Assembly: GCA_964059195.1 (NCBI GenBank)
Contig: CAXKWD010000006.1
Span: 173,474,825-173,538,824 of the forward strand
Length of the DNA stretch: 64,000 nucleotides
Source: Ectobius pallidus
Lineage: Eukaryota > Arthropoda > Insecta > Blattodea > Ectobiidae
Reading direction: 5' to 3'
In this document: one piece after another, positions 23,895 to 35,105 of the stretch
Position numbering within the stretch: the first letter of the stretch is position 1
How the letters are laid out: each line of letters begins with the position of its first letter
Made by a program: the position numbers and the translations under genes
Notes under the pieces: generated by a model
What the model saw: only the letters and a program-made list of their open reading frames with translations
Database searches by the model: none
What the model was told of the DNA's origin: nothing

Positions 23895-24097
23895 GGTCGC
23901 TTTGGAACTGCATAATCGAATCTGGGATCGTTTTCCCAGGCGGCGCTTTCATATCGTAGAATACTCTAAAGCAGGAATTTTAGCTGTTTCATTAATGATT
24001 AATGGCTTAGTTTATGAATGATTCGCGTGCAAGTGTTAATAAATATAATGCTTTATTTCATTTAATTATCGTGGGCGAAGCCGCGGACACCTGCTAG
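23895..24097 (+). mobile_element. Helitron family H1, 3' end only
   Basis: Ends with GTGGGCGAAGCCGCGGACAC and CTGCTAG (24097), then T. It shares ATGAATGATTCGCGTGCAAG and the GGCGCTTTC segment with 11745-12187. The 5' terminus is absent. Confidence 0.7.
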
Positions 24098-24284
24098 TGT
24101 CTCTACATGACGATCAATGACAAGTCAATGACGATAAAAATTTATTTCCTTCAAAGATTGTCAAAATAAAAGAAGAAACAAAATGCAGCACTACTACTGG
24201 GCAATTACATGGTCTAAATTATTGTTTGATACTGTACAAAACGTTTATTGCTGAGCACACTGATTTTATAAAAAATACAGTAAA

Positions 24285-24420
24285 CGCCGGTTAATGTAAT
24301 CGCGGATAAGTTTATCAATCGGGTAATGTTATCACTTTTATGAAGTTTCGTACGCATTAATACTGATACATTGAAAAAATTATGTTTATTGTGTTCAAAG
24401 ATTCGGTTTATGGTATCACA
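24285..24420. repeat. Terminal fragment of a pogo/Tigger-like element, second copy (tentative)
   Basis: Same sequence as 4188-4336, beginning TACAGTAAACGCCGGTTAAT. The better-preserved start suggests that CAGTAAACGCCGG is the true element end. Confidence 0.4.
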
Positions 24421-24830
24421 TTTTCTTTTTTGCGGCTTTATTTCCAAACATGGCAGGTATGGCAGATGTGGGAGACACTTGAAGGGTATGTCGTCGATGG
24501 TTTTCATGGTTGCACAAGCAGCATAAGGACGGGCGTTATCAGGTTGAAGCAAAACACCTGCTCTCAGCAACCCTCTTCGCTTTGTCACCATCAGATTTAC
24601 GGAATTTTTGGTCCGTTAAAGGATCTCTTTGGAGGGCAGAAGTTTAAATCTGATGAAGCCATCCAATCGATGGTGCAGGAGTGGCTACAGTGACAACCAA
24701 AATATTTTTTTTTCTCATGCGGTATCGAAGCTCTTCCTATCCAATGGCGTAAGTGCATTGAACTGGGAGGGGACTATGTAGAAAATAATGTACAAGCAAA
24801 CATTCTTCCTGCAGTAAAATAGTGGAGAAA
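24410..24830. pseudogene. mariner transposase remnant with an inverted internal segment
   Basis: Two neighbouring pieces of one mariner C-terminal region lie on opposite strands. On the minus strand (24591 to about 24420) the frame gives VLLQPDNARPYAACATMKTI and a PYLPCLE motif, the second and damaged third catalytic regions. On the plus strand (about 24570-24800) the frame gives FGPLKDLFGGQKFKSDEAI, VQEWLQ, then after stops WRKCIELGGDYVEN, which normally follows directly. The gene is broken by stops, and the order implies an inversion or abutting copies. Confidence 0.7.
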
Positions 24831-25104
24831 AATTAATTGCAATTTTCATTTGATTATCCCTGGTATAAAACTATGAATAACGCTATTCATTTTATTTATG
24901 AAATGAGGTACAGGTGGGGAAAAAAAGCGGACCGACTAAAATATCTAAGGTGCCAATGAGCCACTGCGCATGCCTAGCGTCATTCACAGGGTAGTAGGGA
25001 ATGTAACTTATTGAAATTTGTTCTAGTGTCGACTGTTGACTTAGCCCATTTCGAAACCCAGAATATGCTTTCTAATCATATTGTTTTTTAACTGAATTAT
25101 ATCA

Positions 25105-25530
25105 CCATACCTCGTATTGTTTTCTCTATGTCCAGGGTACAGAAAGTTGTGTGACTGCATTATTTTCGTGGATTTCATTCTTTAATATTTCTTTATAACA
25201 TGAATTATGTTGATAGCTTCTCTAATTTGTCAAATTCTCGTTTCATTTATTTCCAAACCCATCTGAGACCACTGGCATCAATATGTTGTCATGTCAACTG
25301 TGTTTTGGATTTGATAATTCTGTGTAAAAAGGGATTAAGTTTTCTAAAAAAACATGTAATTTTTGGCATTAAAAATCAAATTTTTTCAAAATCCTTTCTT
25401 AGTGAGCACCTATGTTATGAAACGAAGGTACTGTCAAAATTCCAAGTCCCTACCTATTATAGTTTATGCTCTATTCTCTGTCGTTAAGTCAGTCAGTCAG
25501 TCAGGACAAAGCCTTTTATATATATAGAGA
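25105..25530 (-). mobile_element. Helitron family H2, 3' truncated
   Basis: Minus orientation. The 5' terminus (plus-strand GCCTTTTATATATATAGAGA, ending at 25530) is intact. The body matches 25905-26397 and ends near CCATACCTCGTATTGTTTTC. It directly abuts the CTAG 3' end of the next Helitron with no spacer. The plus-strand frame 25200-25487 is not a gene. Confidence 0.8.
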
Positions 25531-26397
25531 CTAGCTTAAAAGACCCGGCGTCGCCCGGGTTTTGTATTTTGTAATTGGAAATTAGCTTATGAAGGATTTT
25601 CAATTTTAAATTCTAGGTCCTTATATAGGCATTTATAATTTGAAATAGGAAGAACGACTTATTACACTCAAACTATTCCCTCAGAAAACGCTTGATATAG
25701 TTTTTTATGGCCCATAGAGGATCTAGAATTTTGCATCCCATCGCTTGTACAGTGCACAGCAAGCCTGGTAGAGGTTTAAATAAGAAGAAACAGAAATTCC
25801 TGTAACATAAAATTGTAATATCGAGGCGGGAAATTTCCCACTCTAATGTTACCATAAAGCCTTCATACTTTTCTCTCCAAAAACCTGCGATGTATATACA
25901 CATTACCATACCTCGTTTTGTTTTTTCTATGTCCAGGGTAGAGAAAGTTATGTGATTCCATTATTTTAGTGGATTTCATTCTGTAATATTTATTTATAAC
26001 ATGAATTATTTTGATAACTTCTCTTATTTGTCAAAAGTGCATTTCATGTGTTTTTTCCAAGCCCACCTGATACCATTTGGCAACAATATATTCTGTGATT
26101 TGGAATGGATAATTCTATGTAAAAAGGGATTAAGTATTTTTAAAAACATTTAATTTTTGGCATTTAGAATCAGAATTTTTCAAAATCCTTTCTCAGTGAG
26201 CACCTACATTATGCAACGAAGGTACTGTCAAAATTCCAAGTCTCTACCTGTTATAGTTTAGGCTGTACGTTGATTCCTGTCATTCAGTCAATCAGTCAGT
26301 CAGTCAGTCATTCATTCAGTCAGTCAGGACAAAGCCTTTTATATATATATATATATGTATATATGTATATATATATATGTATATATATGTATATAGA
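25531..26397 (-). mobile_element. Non-autonomous Helitron (family H2), complete
   Basis: Minus orientation. The 3' end is CTAG (25531-25534) preceded by A and followed on the plus strand by the stem-loop ACCCGGCGTCGCCCGGGT. The 5' end reads, on the minus strand, TCTATATACATATATA... with TC at 26397-26396, next to T (26398). The (AT)n at the 5' end is expanded. The body is 80-90 percent like 34266-35105 by eye. No Rep/helicase is encoded. Confidence 0.85.
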
Positions 26398-26538
26398 TAT
26401 ATTAATTATTAATATAATTATAAAATACTAACACAAATTATATTATGTTCAGCTACAAGAGTCGGTCCGCTTCCCCCCCCCCTTACCTGTACATATATTT
26501 CTTGTACCTATGACATAACTACAGCCTGTTGCCAAATA

Positions 26539-27208
26539 CGAGGGATGTTCCAAAAGTAAGTTTCGTCGTTTTTTTAAAAAGTGATGATGGTAAAGCAGAT
26601 GAAGCAAACAACTGCCATAAGAATCGACACCTATTGCTGGTTCAACGACGGAAAGAGCGTCAGCAGAGGAGAAACGATGCATGAGTAGAGTCCCGAAGAA
26701 GAGAGAGTAGCAGCAGACTGGCGTGCCCGAGGTTATTTGAGTACAAATCACGATGGCAGATGGACGTGTACTGAAAACGTGGTCGACAATGGAAGTACAT
26801 GCTGTTATCCGGTATGAATGGGCATGTAGGACTAGTGTGTCCATCATCCATGGACGCCTACAGACTGTGTATGGTGAAGAGGTCATGTCTCATCAAATTG
26901 TTGGTCGCTGGTGTTGCATGTTCAGTGAAGGAAGGCACCTGTTCCATGCAATGAAAGCCGCACTCTCGGGACGTCACTTCCAAAACGATGCTGAGGTGGA
27001 GAAGGCCTTGCATAGCAGGGCACCGAGTTTTACCAGAGTGGTTTCTTCAAACTGATTGCAAGCTATGACAAATGTCTCAATGTCGGTGGAGACTATGTTG
27101 AAAAATAGTGCAAGGGGTATATTTCATGATTGCATGGTGTATTTGTTTTGGTAATAAAGTTTCCATGCGAAAAAAAAAAGACGAAACTTACTTTCGGAAC
27201 ATCCCTCG
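26539..27208 (+). mobile_element. mariner deletion derivative (MITE), TA flanked
   Basis: Inverted ends CGAGGGATGTTCC..AAGTAAGTTTCGTC (26539) and GACGAAACTTACTTTCGGAA plus CATCCCTCG (to 27208). TA flanks lie at 26537-26538 and 27209-27210. At 670 bp it is about half the length of a complete mariner. It retains the 5' and 3' ends of the transposase gene and has lost the middle. Confidence 0.9.
26753..27111 (+). pseudogene. mariner transposase, helix-turn-helix end joined to C-terminus
   Basis: The first 60 or so codons match the mariner N-terminal DNA-binding domain (MADGRVLKTWSTMEVHAVIR, ... GRLQTVYGEEVMSHQIVGRW). The sequence then jumps to the C-terminal block SGRHFQNDAEVEKAL, skipping the whole catalytic core. 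After a one-base shift near 27030 the original end FYQSGFFKLIASYDKCLNVG.. GDYVEK* is still readable, with its stop at about 27108. The actual open frame stops at 27055. The product would contain only a DNA-binding half and could at most act as a binding competitor. That is inference. Confidence 0.8.
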
Positions 27209-27210
27209 TA

Positions 27211-27544
27211 TTTGCAGGTACAAGAGGCTGGATTTCGGTCCTTAAAATAAGATGCTCTTAAGAATATTGAAGAGGAAAATAAAATAAAAATTATGTGACA
27301 ATCTAAATAGTAGCCCTCGTGGAACGAAAACCAGATTTGGCACTTGTATAGAGGAGCCAACACGGTTTGTAAAAACATTGTATACGACCTGCAGGTCATA
27401 GGTGGCAGGAGAAAGGTTTTGTTATGGTAGGTCAAGACAAATTCCAACAGCAAAGTAAGCCAAGCCTGGTGGAAGAATACAAGTAGCTTTTTATTATGAT
27501 GGTTGATATTGTATTATTATTAAGTTATTTTTTTTTATTGTATT
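27211..27544. other. No gene recognised
   Basis: Unique-looking sequence. The minus-strand frame 27124-27453 spans the mariner boundary and has no domain. Confidence 0.4.
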
Positions 27545-27930
27545 GATGGCAATTTCGCTGCAACGTAAAAGATACAGTTAAATGAAATCATAATTTATTG
27601 AGTAACTTTTAATTTTGGATTTTCAATTTTCAATTTTGGATTTTCAATTTTTAATTTTGGATTTTTAGATTTTATAATTTTTTAATTTTGGATTTTTTTA
27701 ATTTTGGACTTCTTAATTTTTTAAATTTCGGATTTTTTTATTTTTTAATTTTGGATTTTTATATTTTTTAAATTTGGATTTTTAAAATTTTGGATAAGCC
27801 TGATCATTGAGTTGATTGTTTTCTGTGCAGTCCGTTCCGTCACAGCCCCACTAATTTCGTGACGATTTTGTTCCAAGTTTGGGTTAGCTCTCGATTTACT
27901 CCTAGCGCGACTAAAGGAGTTTCACTTCAA
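27545..27930. mobile_element. TIR element with (AATTTTGGATTTTT)n core, middle copy
   Basis: The core of degenerate AATTTTGGATTTTT units (about 27610-27795) is followed by the family-specific TTTTCTGTGCAGTCCGTTCC segment and ends GGAGTTTCACTTC near 27930. The left inverted end is not clear. It is homologous to 10149-10473. Confidence 0.6.
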
Positions 27931-28164
27931 AAGTCCCAACCCTCATGACGATGGTGATATAGAAGAGGAGAAGAATATGAAGGAAGAAGAGAAGAGAGCT
28001 CTCTCCTTGTAAACAACGACACTTGTTCATGACCACGCGTGTTTGCAATTCCTTTCACTGATGTTCAGTACCAGGAGAAATGATCTCCACTTCATGAGAA
28101 TCCATCTTCCCATAGTCCATATCATATCATTATGTATTATGTTGTAGATAAAAGATGAAAAAAG
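27931..28164. other. No gene recognised
   Basis: Purine-rich spacer (AGAAGAGGAGAAG). No motif. Confidence 0.4.
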
Positions 28165-28445
28165 ATGATGAACGCACAGCCAACGTCGCCTATTAACAAG
28201 ACATTCAATTGTGAGATTAATTACCATAGCAACCGAAAAAAAAAGAGTATTGATGACTTGAACAAAACTCACTATGCGGGTTTTTTTTGGGCTAGGGAAC
28301 TCGAATTTGAGATCGTTTTTTCCCCGGGCATCGCACTTTAATAGTGAAATACACATTGAAACCGGGATTTTAGTTTTTTAATTATCAAAAGATTAAATTG
28401 TTTATGCATTATTTGGGTAAGGTTCATGAGTGTATGGTACGTTTT
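28165..28445 (+). repeat. Helitron H1-related fragment
   Basis: Shares GATGAACGCACA, TGCGGGTTTTTTTTGGGCTA and CGGGCATCGCA segments with 35106-35395. The CTCGAAT.TGAG motif occurs in complete H1 Helitrons. Neither terminus is seen. Confidence 0.55.
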
Positions 28446-28452
28446 ATAATCA

Positions 28453-28720
28453 GGGCCCGGATTCTAATGACATGTCATCTTTTTATTGATGCTGCATAGA
28501 CATTGCCAACTTGTGGATAAATCCTAATCTTGGGCTCTAGATTATAGAAATGCATTTTTATTAGGTAATTTTTTGTCATTTTATATTTTTAGGGCATTTA
28601 TTTCAATTTTAGGTCATTATTTTGTCATTTTCATGTCATTTGCTTCCTTATTTAGTCATTTTAATGTATTTACATAGAGTGTATTAACTTTTTTTCGTCG
28701 CTAGCGGTGCTGTCTTTGAA
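28453..28720. repeat. hAT-type terminus CAGGGCCCGG, other end not found
   Basis: CAGGGCCCGGATTCTAATGA at 28453 matches the terminus of the MITE at 8126-8718, and the following TCATTTT-rich sequence is of the same style. No matching right end or target duplication was located. Confidence 0.45.
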
Positions 28721-28769
28721 GTGTTATTTATTTAAAGCAAGAAGGAAAAATTCGGCGTTGAAGTGTTGT

Positions 28770-28975
28770 CATGTAACAGTTTGTAGGAACATTTTTTCTG
28801 TCATTTTCATATTTACCCAGAGAACATTTATCTAGAAACTCGCCACAAGTGTAAGTGATTGCTATTTTAAATTATTTGTGTTTGTGTGGTGTTATTTTTG
28901 TGTAAATTCTGTCCATTGGATAATTTACCCATAGGTAATTCGCGAGTTTGTAGAAACCGGCCATTAATCTAGTAT
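28770..28975. repeat. Repeat family G, copy 1
   Basis: Has GTTTGTAGGAACATTTTTTC at one end and GTTTGTAGAAACCGGCC at the other. About 80 bp (ATTTACCCAGAG.ACATTTATC to GTAAGTGAT) is almost identical to the end of the window (63917-64000). Confidence 0.6.
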
Positions 28976-29504
28976 TTTTACTGGGTAAATTCTTTGTACA
29001 AGGTTTGTATAATCAACATGGGAATTAGGCCTAATTATTTTATACAAATAGCTTAATGACTGGCATGATCTTCTGGAAGGGTTGGCTCACTTCTCCCAGA
29101 AGTTGCCGAAAGCTTGGAATTCTCCTAATCTTCCAAGAAACCCTCAATAGGCTACAGGGAAAGCCTGAAGAGACCCTCAAAACATGTTTTGTATGAAAAG
29201 TGAAGTGATATAGAGAAGTATGAAATAACACTTTTACAACAGGAACAGTTATTTCCCCATACAATCTCTGTGTATTGGTTTAACTCTTGAGGTGAAAGAA
29301 AACATAACTCCTTCAAAGACTTGGCTGAATCATGTTTTTAAATAACCCGACCCCACTTGGCATTTCAAAGAGAACTATTCTCTCATTGTACTTCGACCTG
29401 TGTGCACAGTTTCTTAAGATGAGACTTGAATTCTAGTATTAAATGACTTCACTGTATATTATACAGGTAGGTTTCTTTTTTTCTTATTTTTTAATTCAGC
29501 TGTG
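28976..29504. other. No gene recognised
   Basis: The minus-strand frame 29040-29264 has no domain. No repeat was recognised. Confidence 0.4.
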
Positions 29505-29832
29505 TTTATACTCCTTTTAGCTACAAGGCCATATCAGGAGTTCGGGATGTGCGTCTGTACAGTAGGGTAGGCCATGGAACTATTGACTGTCAATTGTTTC
29601 TACTGTCGGTTTATTTAATGGAGTAAATTTCAACTGACATTAATTTAAATGGATATGATATAGGATGAAACGGTGAGAATGATTCATGGTATGTAAATAT
29701 ACAATTCTGCATTTGCCTTTCCGACTGGGAAAACCATGAAAAAACCCATGTCAAATTGGCCGGCCACGGGATTTGAAACTGAGACCTCCCAAATGCGAGT
29801 CCAAAACGTTACCATCTCGGCATATTCGCTCT
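29505..29832 (-). mobile_element. tRNA-Leu-like SINE (family S1)
   Basis: Minus orientation with a damaged A box (29806-29822) and a B-box region (GTCTCAGTTTCAAATCCCG). The body then runs to AGCTGAATTAAAAAA. A poly(T) run follows at 29833-29847 on the plus strand. Confidence 0.75.
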
Positions 29833-29934
29833 TTTTTTTTTTTTTTGTCAAGTGCATTGTTTACTGTCATTTCTGAAAAATCTTTGAATAAAATATCCTT
29901 GGCAGAGAAAGTGACAATATAGGTTCGTTAGAAT

Positions 29935-30165
29935 ACCGAATTGGATATTTACATAGTACCATGAATCATCCTCATCATTTCAACCTGTATCATATCCATT
30001 TAAATTAATATCAGCTGATATTTACTCCCTATAAATGCACCGATAACAGAAACAATTGACAATCAATCGTTCCATGGCCTACCCTACTGTATAGACACAG
30101 ATCCCGAACTCTGACATGGCCTCGCAGCTAAAAGGCCTATAAATACAGCTGAATTAAAAAAATCC
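29935..30165 (+). mobile_element. SINE family S1, 5' truncated, inverted relative to neighbour
   Basis: Body only: ATTGGATATTTACATAGTAC to CAGCTGAATTAAAAAAA. It is the reverse complement of much of 29505-29720, so the pair forms an inverted repeat separated by about 100 bp. The tRNA head is missing. Confidence 0.75.
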
Positions 30166-32745
30166 CTTTAGGCAGGCCTACAGCCTGAGGTAGATTTCGA
30201 AGTGATTTTGGTTTAATTTATTGTCGCTGCGCAGCACTCTTCTTCTTTAGCCTTGGTATGACAAACCCGCAATAATAACTGCAAAATACAGGAAAGAGCA
30301 CTTTTTCAAACATTCAAATCTCGCCTTATATGAGAACTATCAAGAAACTAGTTATTGATTTGTAGAGTACTCATCAAGAGCTTTTCAATAATAGCCCACA
30401 AGACGTGGTTTCAAAAATTTCGAATTTTCATCCCCCACACCCACTTGTACCCCCAAAACCCCCGAATCGTTGGTGTCACTGCGAACTCCATAGGGAGTAC
30501 TGTAATTTATTCAAACAAAGTTTCCCTCTATACTTCATAGGGGCCGAGATAAAAATGTTTTAAAATTTCAACCCCCTCCCCCGACCACCCCCTTGGGCCA
30601 ATCTTGCTCATTAACGAACTTGTCGGAGCTATTGGGCCTAGAAATACCATAATAAAATTTGGTTCAAATATCTTCAAAATTACGGCCGCTAGCGTGTAAA
30701 GATATATAGCCTATATATATATATTTGTAACTTATAGGCCTATATATACACAAAACAAAAATTAACGGGCGGTAGTTTCGTACTTAGGGAGGCATGAAAC
30801 GTAAAGATATGAAAGAATTTTTCGAAAGTCATGACATGGTAGCGATCCCAATAGGTACATTTTTCTTCGAAATCTACCTAAAGGAAACAAAAATATGAGT
30901 GCTGCACAATTATTGTAGCCTATTGGTACAATAAGCTTCTGAATAAATGCCCGGTTTATGCAGAATTTTAAAGAAACAACAAAATCTTGGGTGAATATGT
31001 CGCTGCTTGCTCCCAATTTTAGCTATTGCGGAAAAGGAAATATAACAGAAGTTCATATGAGTTCCGGTACTTTCTTCTTAAGAAATTTATAACAGATGCA
31101 TTAATACAACAATGCGTAAGAAATATTCGCATCAAATGCGTGTAGGAGATGAGTGAGATAATTAAAGACAAGAGAAAATGTTATCTTTCCTGCTGGTTAT
31201 AATTAAGCCTTTATTTAAGTCTACAAGACATCAGATTTTGAACCGGAAGAAGTTACAAAGTAGAGGTCACACACATAAGGCTAATTTCGTAACTTCTTAA
31301 TCAGCACCCATTATAGCCTTCACTTTCGTGTTATGAAATTTCGGCATCTCATGTCTTCAATTACTACAACTCTTCTAATCTTTTCCTTTCTCCGCTCAAA
31401 TTGTCACTGACTTGCGTAACTAAATCTACGTTTGGTAGCGCTGGGGGTATCAAACTGGATGTAACTTAAGAAGGTAGTTTTTTATCCTTACATAGATGTT
31501 ATGAGTTATGTAGGTTAAAGGTCAACATAAATGTTTGGATGGATATGTTATTTGACATCAAAAAATCAATTGTGGACGACAAACACTAATGGGCCATTCA
31601 GATAGAAAATTAAAACATTTGCGCAAAAGATTGACACATTTGAAAAAAAAAATGTAGGCCTATATCTCCTTTGAAGTATAGAAAGGCAACATGAACTAAT
31701 ATTGAAAAATTCTTCACCATGATAACGATGTTCAGATTTTCAATGAATGGGGACAATTAATTAAGGCCGTAAATAGTGATCTGAGTGAAACTAAATATTG
31801 TGTTGGCTTCCGTTTGTGTTTTTTTCGAAAACTGCCGCTATCTACGTTATGGACCAATTGTTTAGTGCCGAAATAGTTATTTATGTTATTTTGATTAATA
31901 GATACACCATGATAGTAGTACTAGGAATAATAGGATTTGTAGTGGTTAAAATGAAGGAAATGGATATTTACACAGCCCAACAAAAAATAACTTTTTGTTT
32001 GGTGTCTCAGATGTTTTACCGGATTTTGGCTAAACTTAGTGAGCTTATTCCAAATTTGTAAACAGTTTTTTTCTCTACCAGCTCTACTTTTATAAACTCG
32101 TAGATTTTATTCGTGAACTCTTAGTCTAGCGAAACAAAATCTTACTTAATAATATAGCTAGTGAAGATTCTTGACTATACTTTGGACACGTAGGGCGAAA
32201 ACTGTACGAAATACAGAAAAACTAAAAGCTGGATTATTTTTTGGCCCTCAAATTGACAGCTCATAAATTTGACAGACCCCATGTTATACTTATTGTTATT
32301 GTATTGTTAATGTAATGTTAGTGTGTTGCTTTTTTCTTCACATGATTTAGGATCTAAAAATAGGCACTGTTGTTTTTATTTATATCAAACGTAGAATGGG
32401 ATAATATGCATAATGGTAATACCATATCTCAAAAACTAAAGCTGATAGGGCAAAACTAATGACACATTTGGCATCAGCGACCTAAATATACCCTAAAATA
32501 GGTATAAATTCTAAGGCACCAAAATGGCTGTTGGTCTGGTTTATTAATTTGTACGAAAGGAAAGAGAACGACAGTGACATATTCTGGGAGTAACCTCTAT
32601 AATCTCTATAACGTGCTAGCACCATTTTCTTTACACTAAACGGACTCAGCCCGTAAAGTGGAACTTTCATTACATTACATATCAAACTAAATTTTAAAAT
32701 ACTAAATATTGTTCATAAATTTAAACATTTTCTCTGTCTGTACCT
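30166..32745. other. Long stretch without recognised gene
   Basis: Includes a C-rich block (about 30430-30600), a TATA-rich block with TAGGCCTATATA (30720-30745), and otherwise unique-looking AT-rich DNA. Frames at 30355-30540, 30762-31016, 31798-32061 and 32482-32685 show no recognisable domain, and none has a convincing neighbour exon. I do not call any of them. Confidence 0.5.
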
Positions 32746-32749
32746 TAGT

Positions 32750-33115
32750 TTCATGTCTCCCCTTTAGGATTTAAGCGACCCAAGCCGCCCTGGCCTTACA
32801 GGACCGCGACCTGTCGGAAGAGGGATTATCTATGGATCACATACACACTTTTTTGACCAGACAAGGACATGGAGGGCCTCCCCGGATGAGTGATAAGCCC
32901 AATGCCGAGGCCACCTCCGAGACAACACGAACACATAGGACGAGACACACCATTCACACACACACTCATTCCAAACAAGGCGAGGATGGGATGAAGATGA
33001 TAAGACGGCCAGATGATATCTGGAGACCACAAGGGTCTAAAGTTCCCCGACATTTGTCTCACAGGTGAGGAAAAAACCCAGAAAAAACTCCACCTAGGTA
33101 ATCAAAAACATAAAA
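32750..33115 (-). mobile_element. SINE-like repeat family S2
   Basis: Reads CCTTTAGGATTTAAGCGACC to AACTCCACCTAGGTAA on the plus strand. The copy at 53232-53640 continues into AGGAATCGAACCCGGGCCCG, the reverse complement of a polymerase III B box. A third copy is at 56698-57025. Paired frames on both strands here are artefacts of this G/C-richer repeat. Confidence 0.65.
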
Positions 33116-33229
33116 ATTATTACATGTCCGTTTCATTACATATGAAACTAAATTTTAAAATACTAAATATTGTTCAAAAATTTAAACATTTTAAAATAAC
33201 TTTTTTCTTTTCTTTAAAATAAATATTCT

Positions 33230-33895
33230 AAGACGTTACTGTTTAGCTACACGATTTTTCAGTATGAGTTGTTCACTGTCTCATACTGCTCTATAGAATC
33301 CTTCACACCTCAACACCTAGCTATCTTTCCAGTCGGTTTCATTACCTTTCTTCCTACCATAACTTGGGCACGCGCTCTCAGCTTGACCCCTTACTATCCA
33401 TGCCTCTTTACAGAACTACACATTATTCGAATTCGTTTACAACAACAGCTATTCGTCACTGGAATCCATTGCCTAGCCATCTCAGGAGCTGCCAAACGAC
33501 TTCATAATTCAAGTGCTATTTAATAAATTTAGTATACAATAACATTCAGGAATTGATGCTAATTAGTAATATATATTTTAATTTTCATTATATTTTATAA
33601 TAACTAAGAATGTATTTGTTTAGACTTTCATCTTTTTTATTTCTTTCATCTTTTTATTTTAGTCTTTTGTATTATATATTCATATTATTCAAGTACTTAT
33701 GTTCGAATTTTTTCTTTGTATTTAATGCACGTTTCTTGTATTCATGTATATAAGTTCTTCTTTAATTTATTATTAATCATTATTATTATTATTATTATCA
33801 TTATGTAGTTCATGTTTTTGCCCTGGCTGAGTGGTAGAGAAGGCCTTATGGCCTTATGGCCTTAACTCTCCGCCAGGTTAAATAAATAAATAAAT
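33230..33895 (+). pseudogene. Non-LTR retrotransposon, C-terminus of reverse-transcriptase ORF and 3' end
   Basis: In one frame the plus strand reads FHYLSSYHNLGTRSQLDPLL, a few residues, then NSFTTTAIRHWNPLPSHLRS and CQTTS, then a stop and FKCYL. This is the conserved end of CR1/Jockey-group reverse-transcriptase proteins. A long AT-rich 3' UTR follows, then GCCCTGGCTGAGTGGTAGAG, GGCCTTATGGCC repeats and a (TAAA)n tail ending near 33895. It is 5' truncated and carries at least one in-frame stop. The frame at 33269-33523 is the wrong phase. Confidence 0.75.
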
Positions 33896-34265
33896 AATGA
33901 GTGCATACCCTGTCTGCCCGGAAAATTATTAAAAAAAAAAAAAAGACTGCTAGCTCTAGAATTTCAAAACTCTGTTCTGGTGTCTCTGAATGGTACATCT
34001 CACACACTGTCCATGCAGAATGAATTAGTGCAGGCGCTGGTCATTTCCGGTCACCAGCTGAGGTGAAACTGGGCTCACATAACACTCGTAATAACATAGT
34101 TTCTATCATTATTCTCTCGCTATGGAGTTTGTGAATGGAACGCTCTGGTAATTGCTACTTTCCGGAGTGAGTTTAAACTCTCTGGTTACCAAACAAATGC
34201 TTCCGATTTCTCATTGGTCACAGGGGGCTTTACTGGATTTGAAAAGCAAACCTTGTTATATCTAA
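33896..34265. other. No gene recognised
   Basis: An A-rich run near 33930, then unique sequence. No motif. Confidence 0.4.
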
Positions 34266-35105
34266 CTAGCTTAAAAGACCCGGCGTCGCCCGGGTTTTGT
34301 ATTTTGTAATTGGAAATTAGCTTATGAAGGATTTTCAATTTTAAATTCTAGGTCCTTATATAGGCATTTATAATTTGAAATAGGAAGAACGACTTATTAC
34401 ACTCAAACTATTCCCTCAGAAAACGCTTGATATAGTTTTTTATGGCTCATAGAGGATCTAGAATTTTGCATCCCATCGCTTGTACAGTGGTAGAGGTTTA
34501 AATAAGAAGAAACAGAAATTCCTGTAACATAAAATTGTAATATCGAGGCGGGAAATTTCCCACTCTTATGATACCATAAAGCCGTTTTGGGGATGAAATT
34601 AAACAGAAAGCATTATCACTTTCATACTTTTCTCTCCAAAAACCTGCGATATAATATAATAATATACACATTACCATACCTCGTTTTGTTTTCTCTATGT
34701 CCAGGGTAGAGAAAGTTATGTGATTCAATTATTTTAGTGGATTTCATTCTGTAATATTTATTTATAACATGAATTATTTTGATAACTTCTCTTGTTTGTC
34801 AAAAGTGCATTTCATTTGTTTTTCCAAGCCCACCTGATACCATTTGGCAACAATATATTCTGTGATTTGGAATTGATAATTATATGTAAAAAGGGATTAA
34901 GTATTTTCAAAAACATTTAATTTTTGGAATTTAGAATCAGAATTTTTCAAAATCCTTTCTTAGTGAGCACCTACATTATGCAACGAAGGTACTGTCAAAA
35001 TTCCAAGTCTCTACCTGTTATAGTTTAGGCTGTACGTTGATTCCTGTCATTCAGTCAATCAGTTAATTCAGTCAGTCAGGACAAAGCCTTTTATATATAT
35101 AGAGA
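34266..35105 (-). mobile_element. Non-autonomous Helitron (family H2), complete
   Basis: Minus orientation. CTAG at 34266-34269 after A, with the ACCCGGCGTCGCCCGGGT stem-loop next to it. The far end is GCCTTTTATATATATAGAGA (to 35105) before T (35106). This is the cleanest H2 copy in the window at 840 bp. The minus-strand frame 34498-34728 is internal to it and not a gene. Confidence 0.88.

Noticed and set aside
31798..32061. 87-codon frame with hydrophobic stretches
   Set aside because: No family signature, no neighbouring exon or repeat support; hydrophobicity is expected from T-rich DNA.
30166..32745. Search for exons of a longer host gene
   Set aside because: No frame with recognisable domain or good splice-flanked continuity was seen.
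32826..33068. Overlapping frames on both strands
   Set aside because: They lie inside SINE-like family S2, and the same frames recur at 53312-53543.
33269..33523. 84-codon frame
   Set aside because: Wrong phase of a non-LTR reverse-transcriptase end whose conserved motifs lie in another frame.
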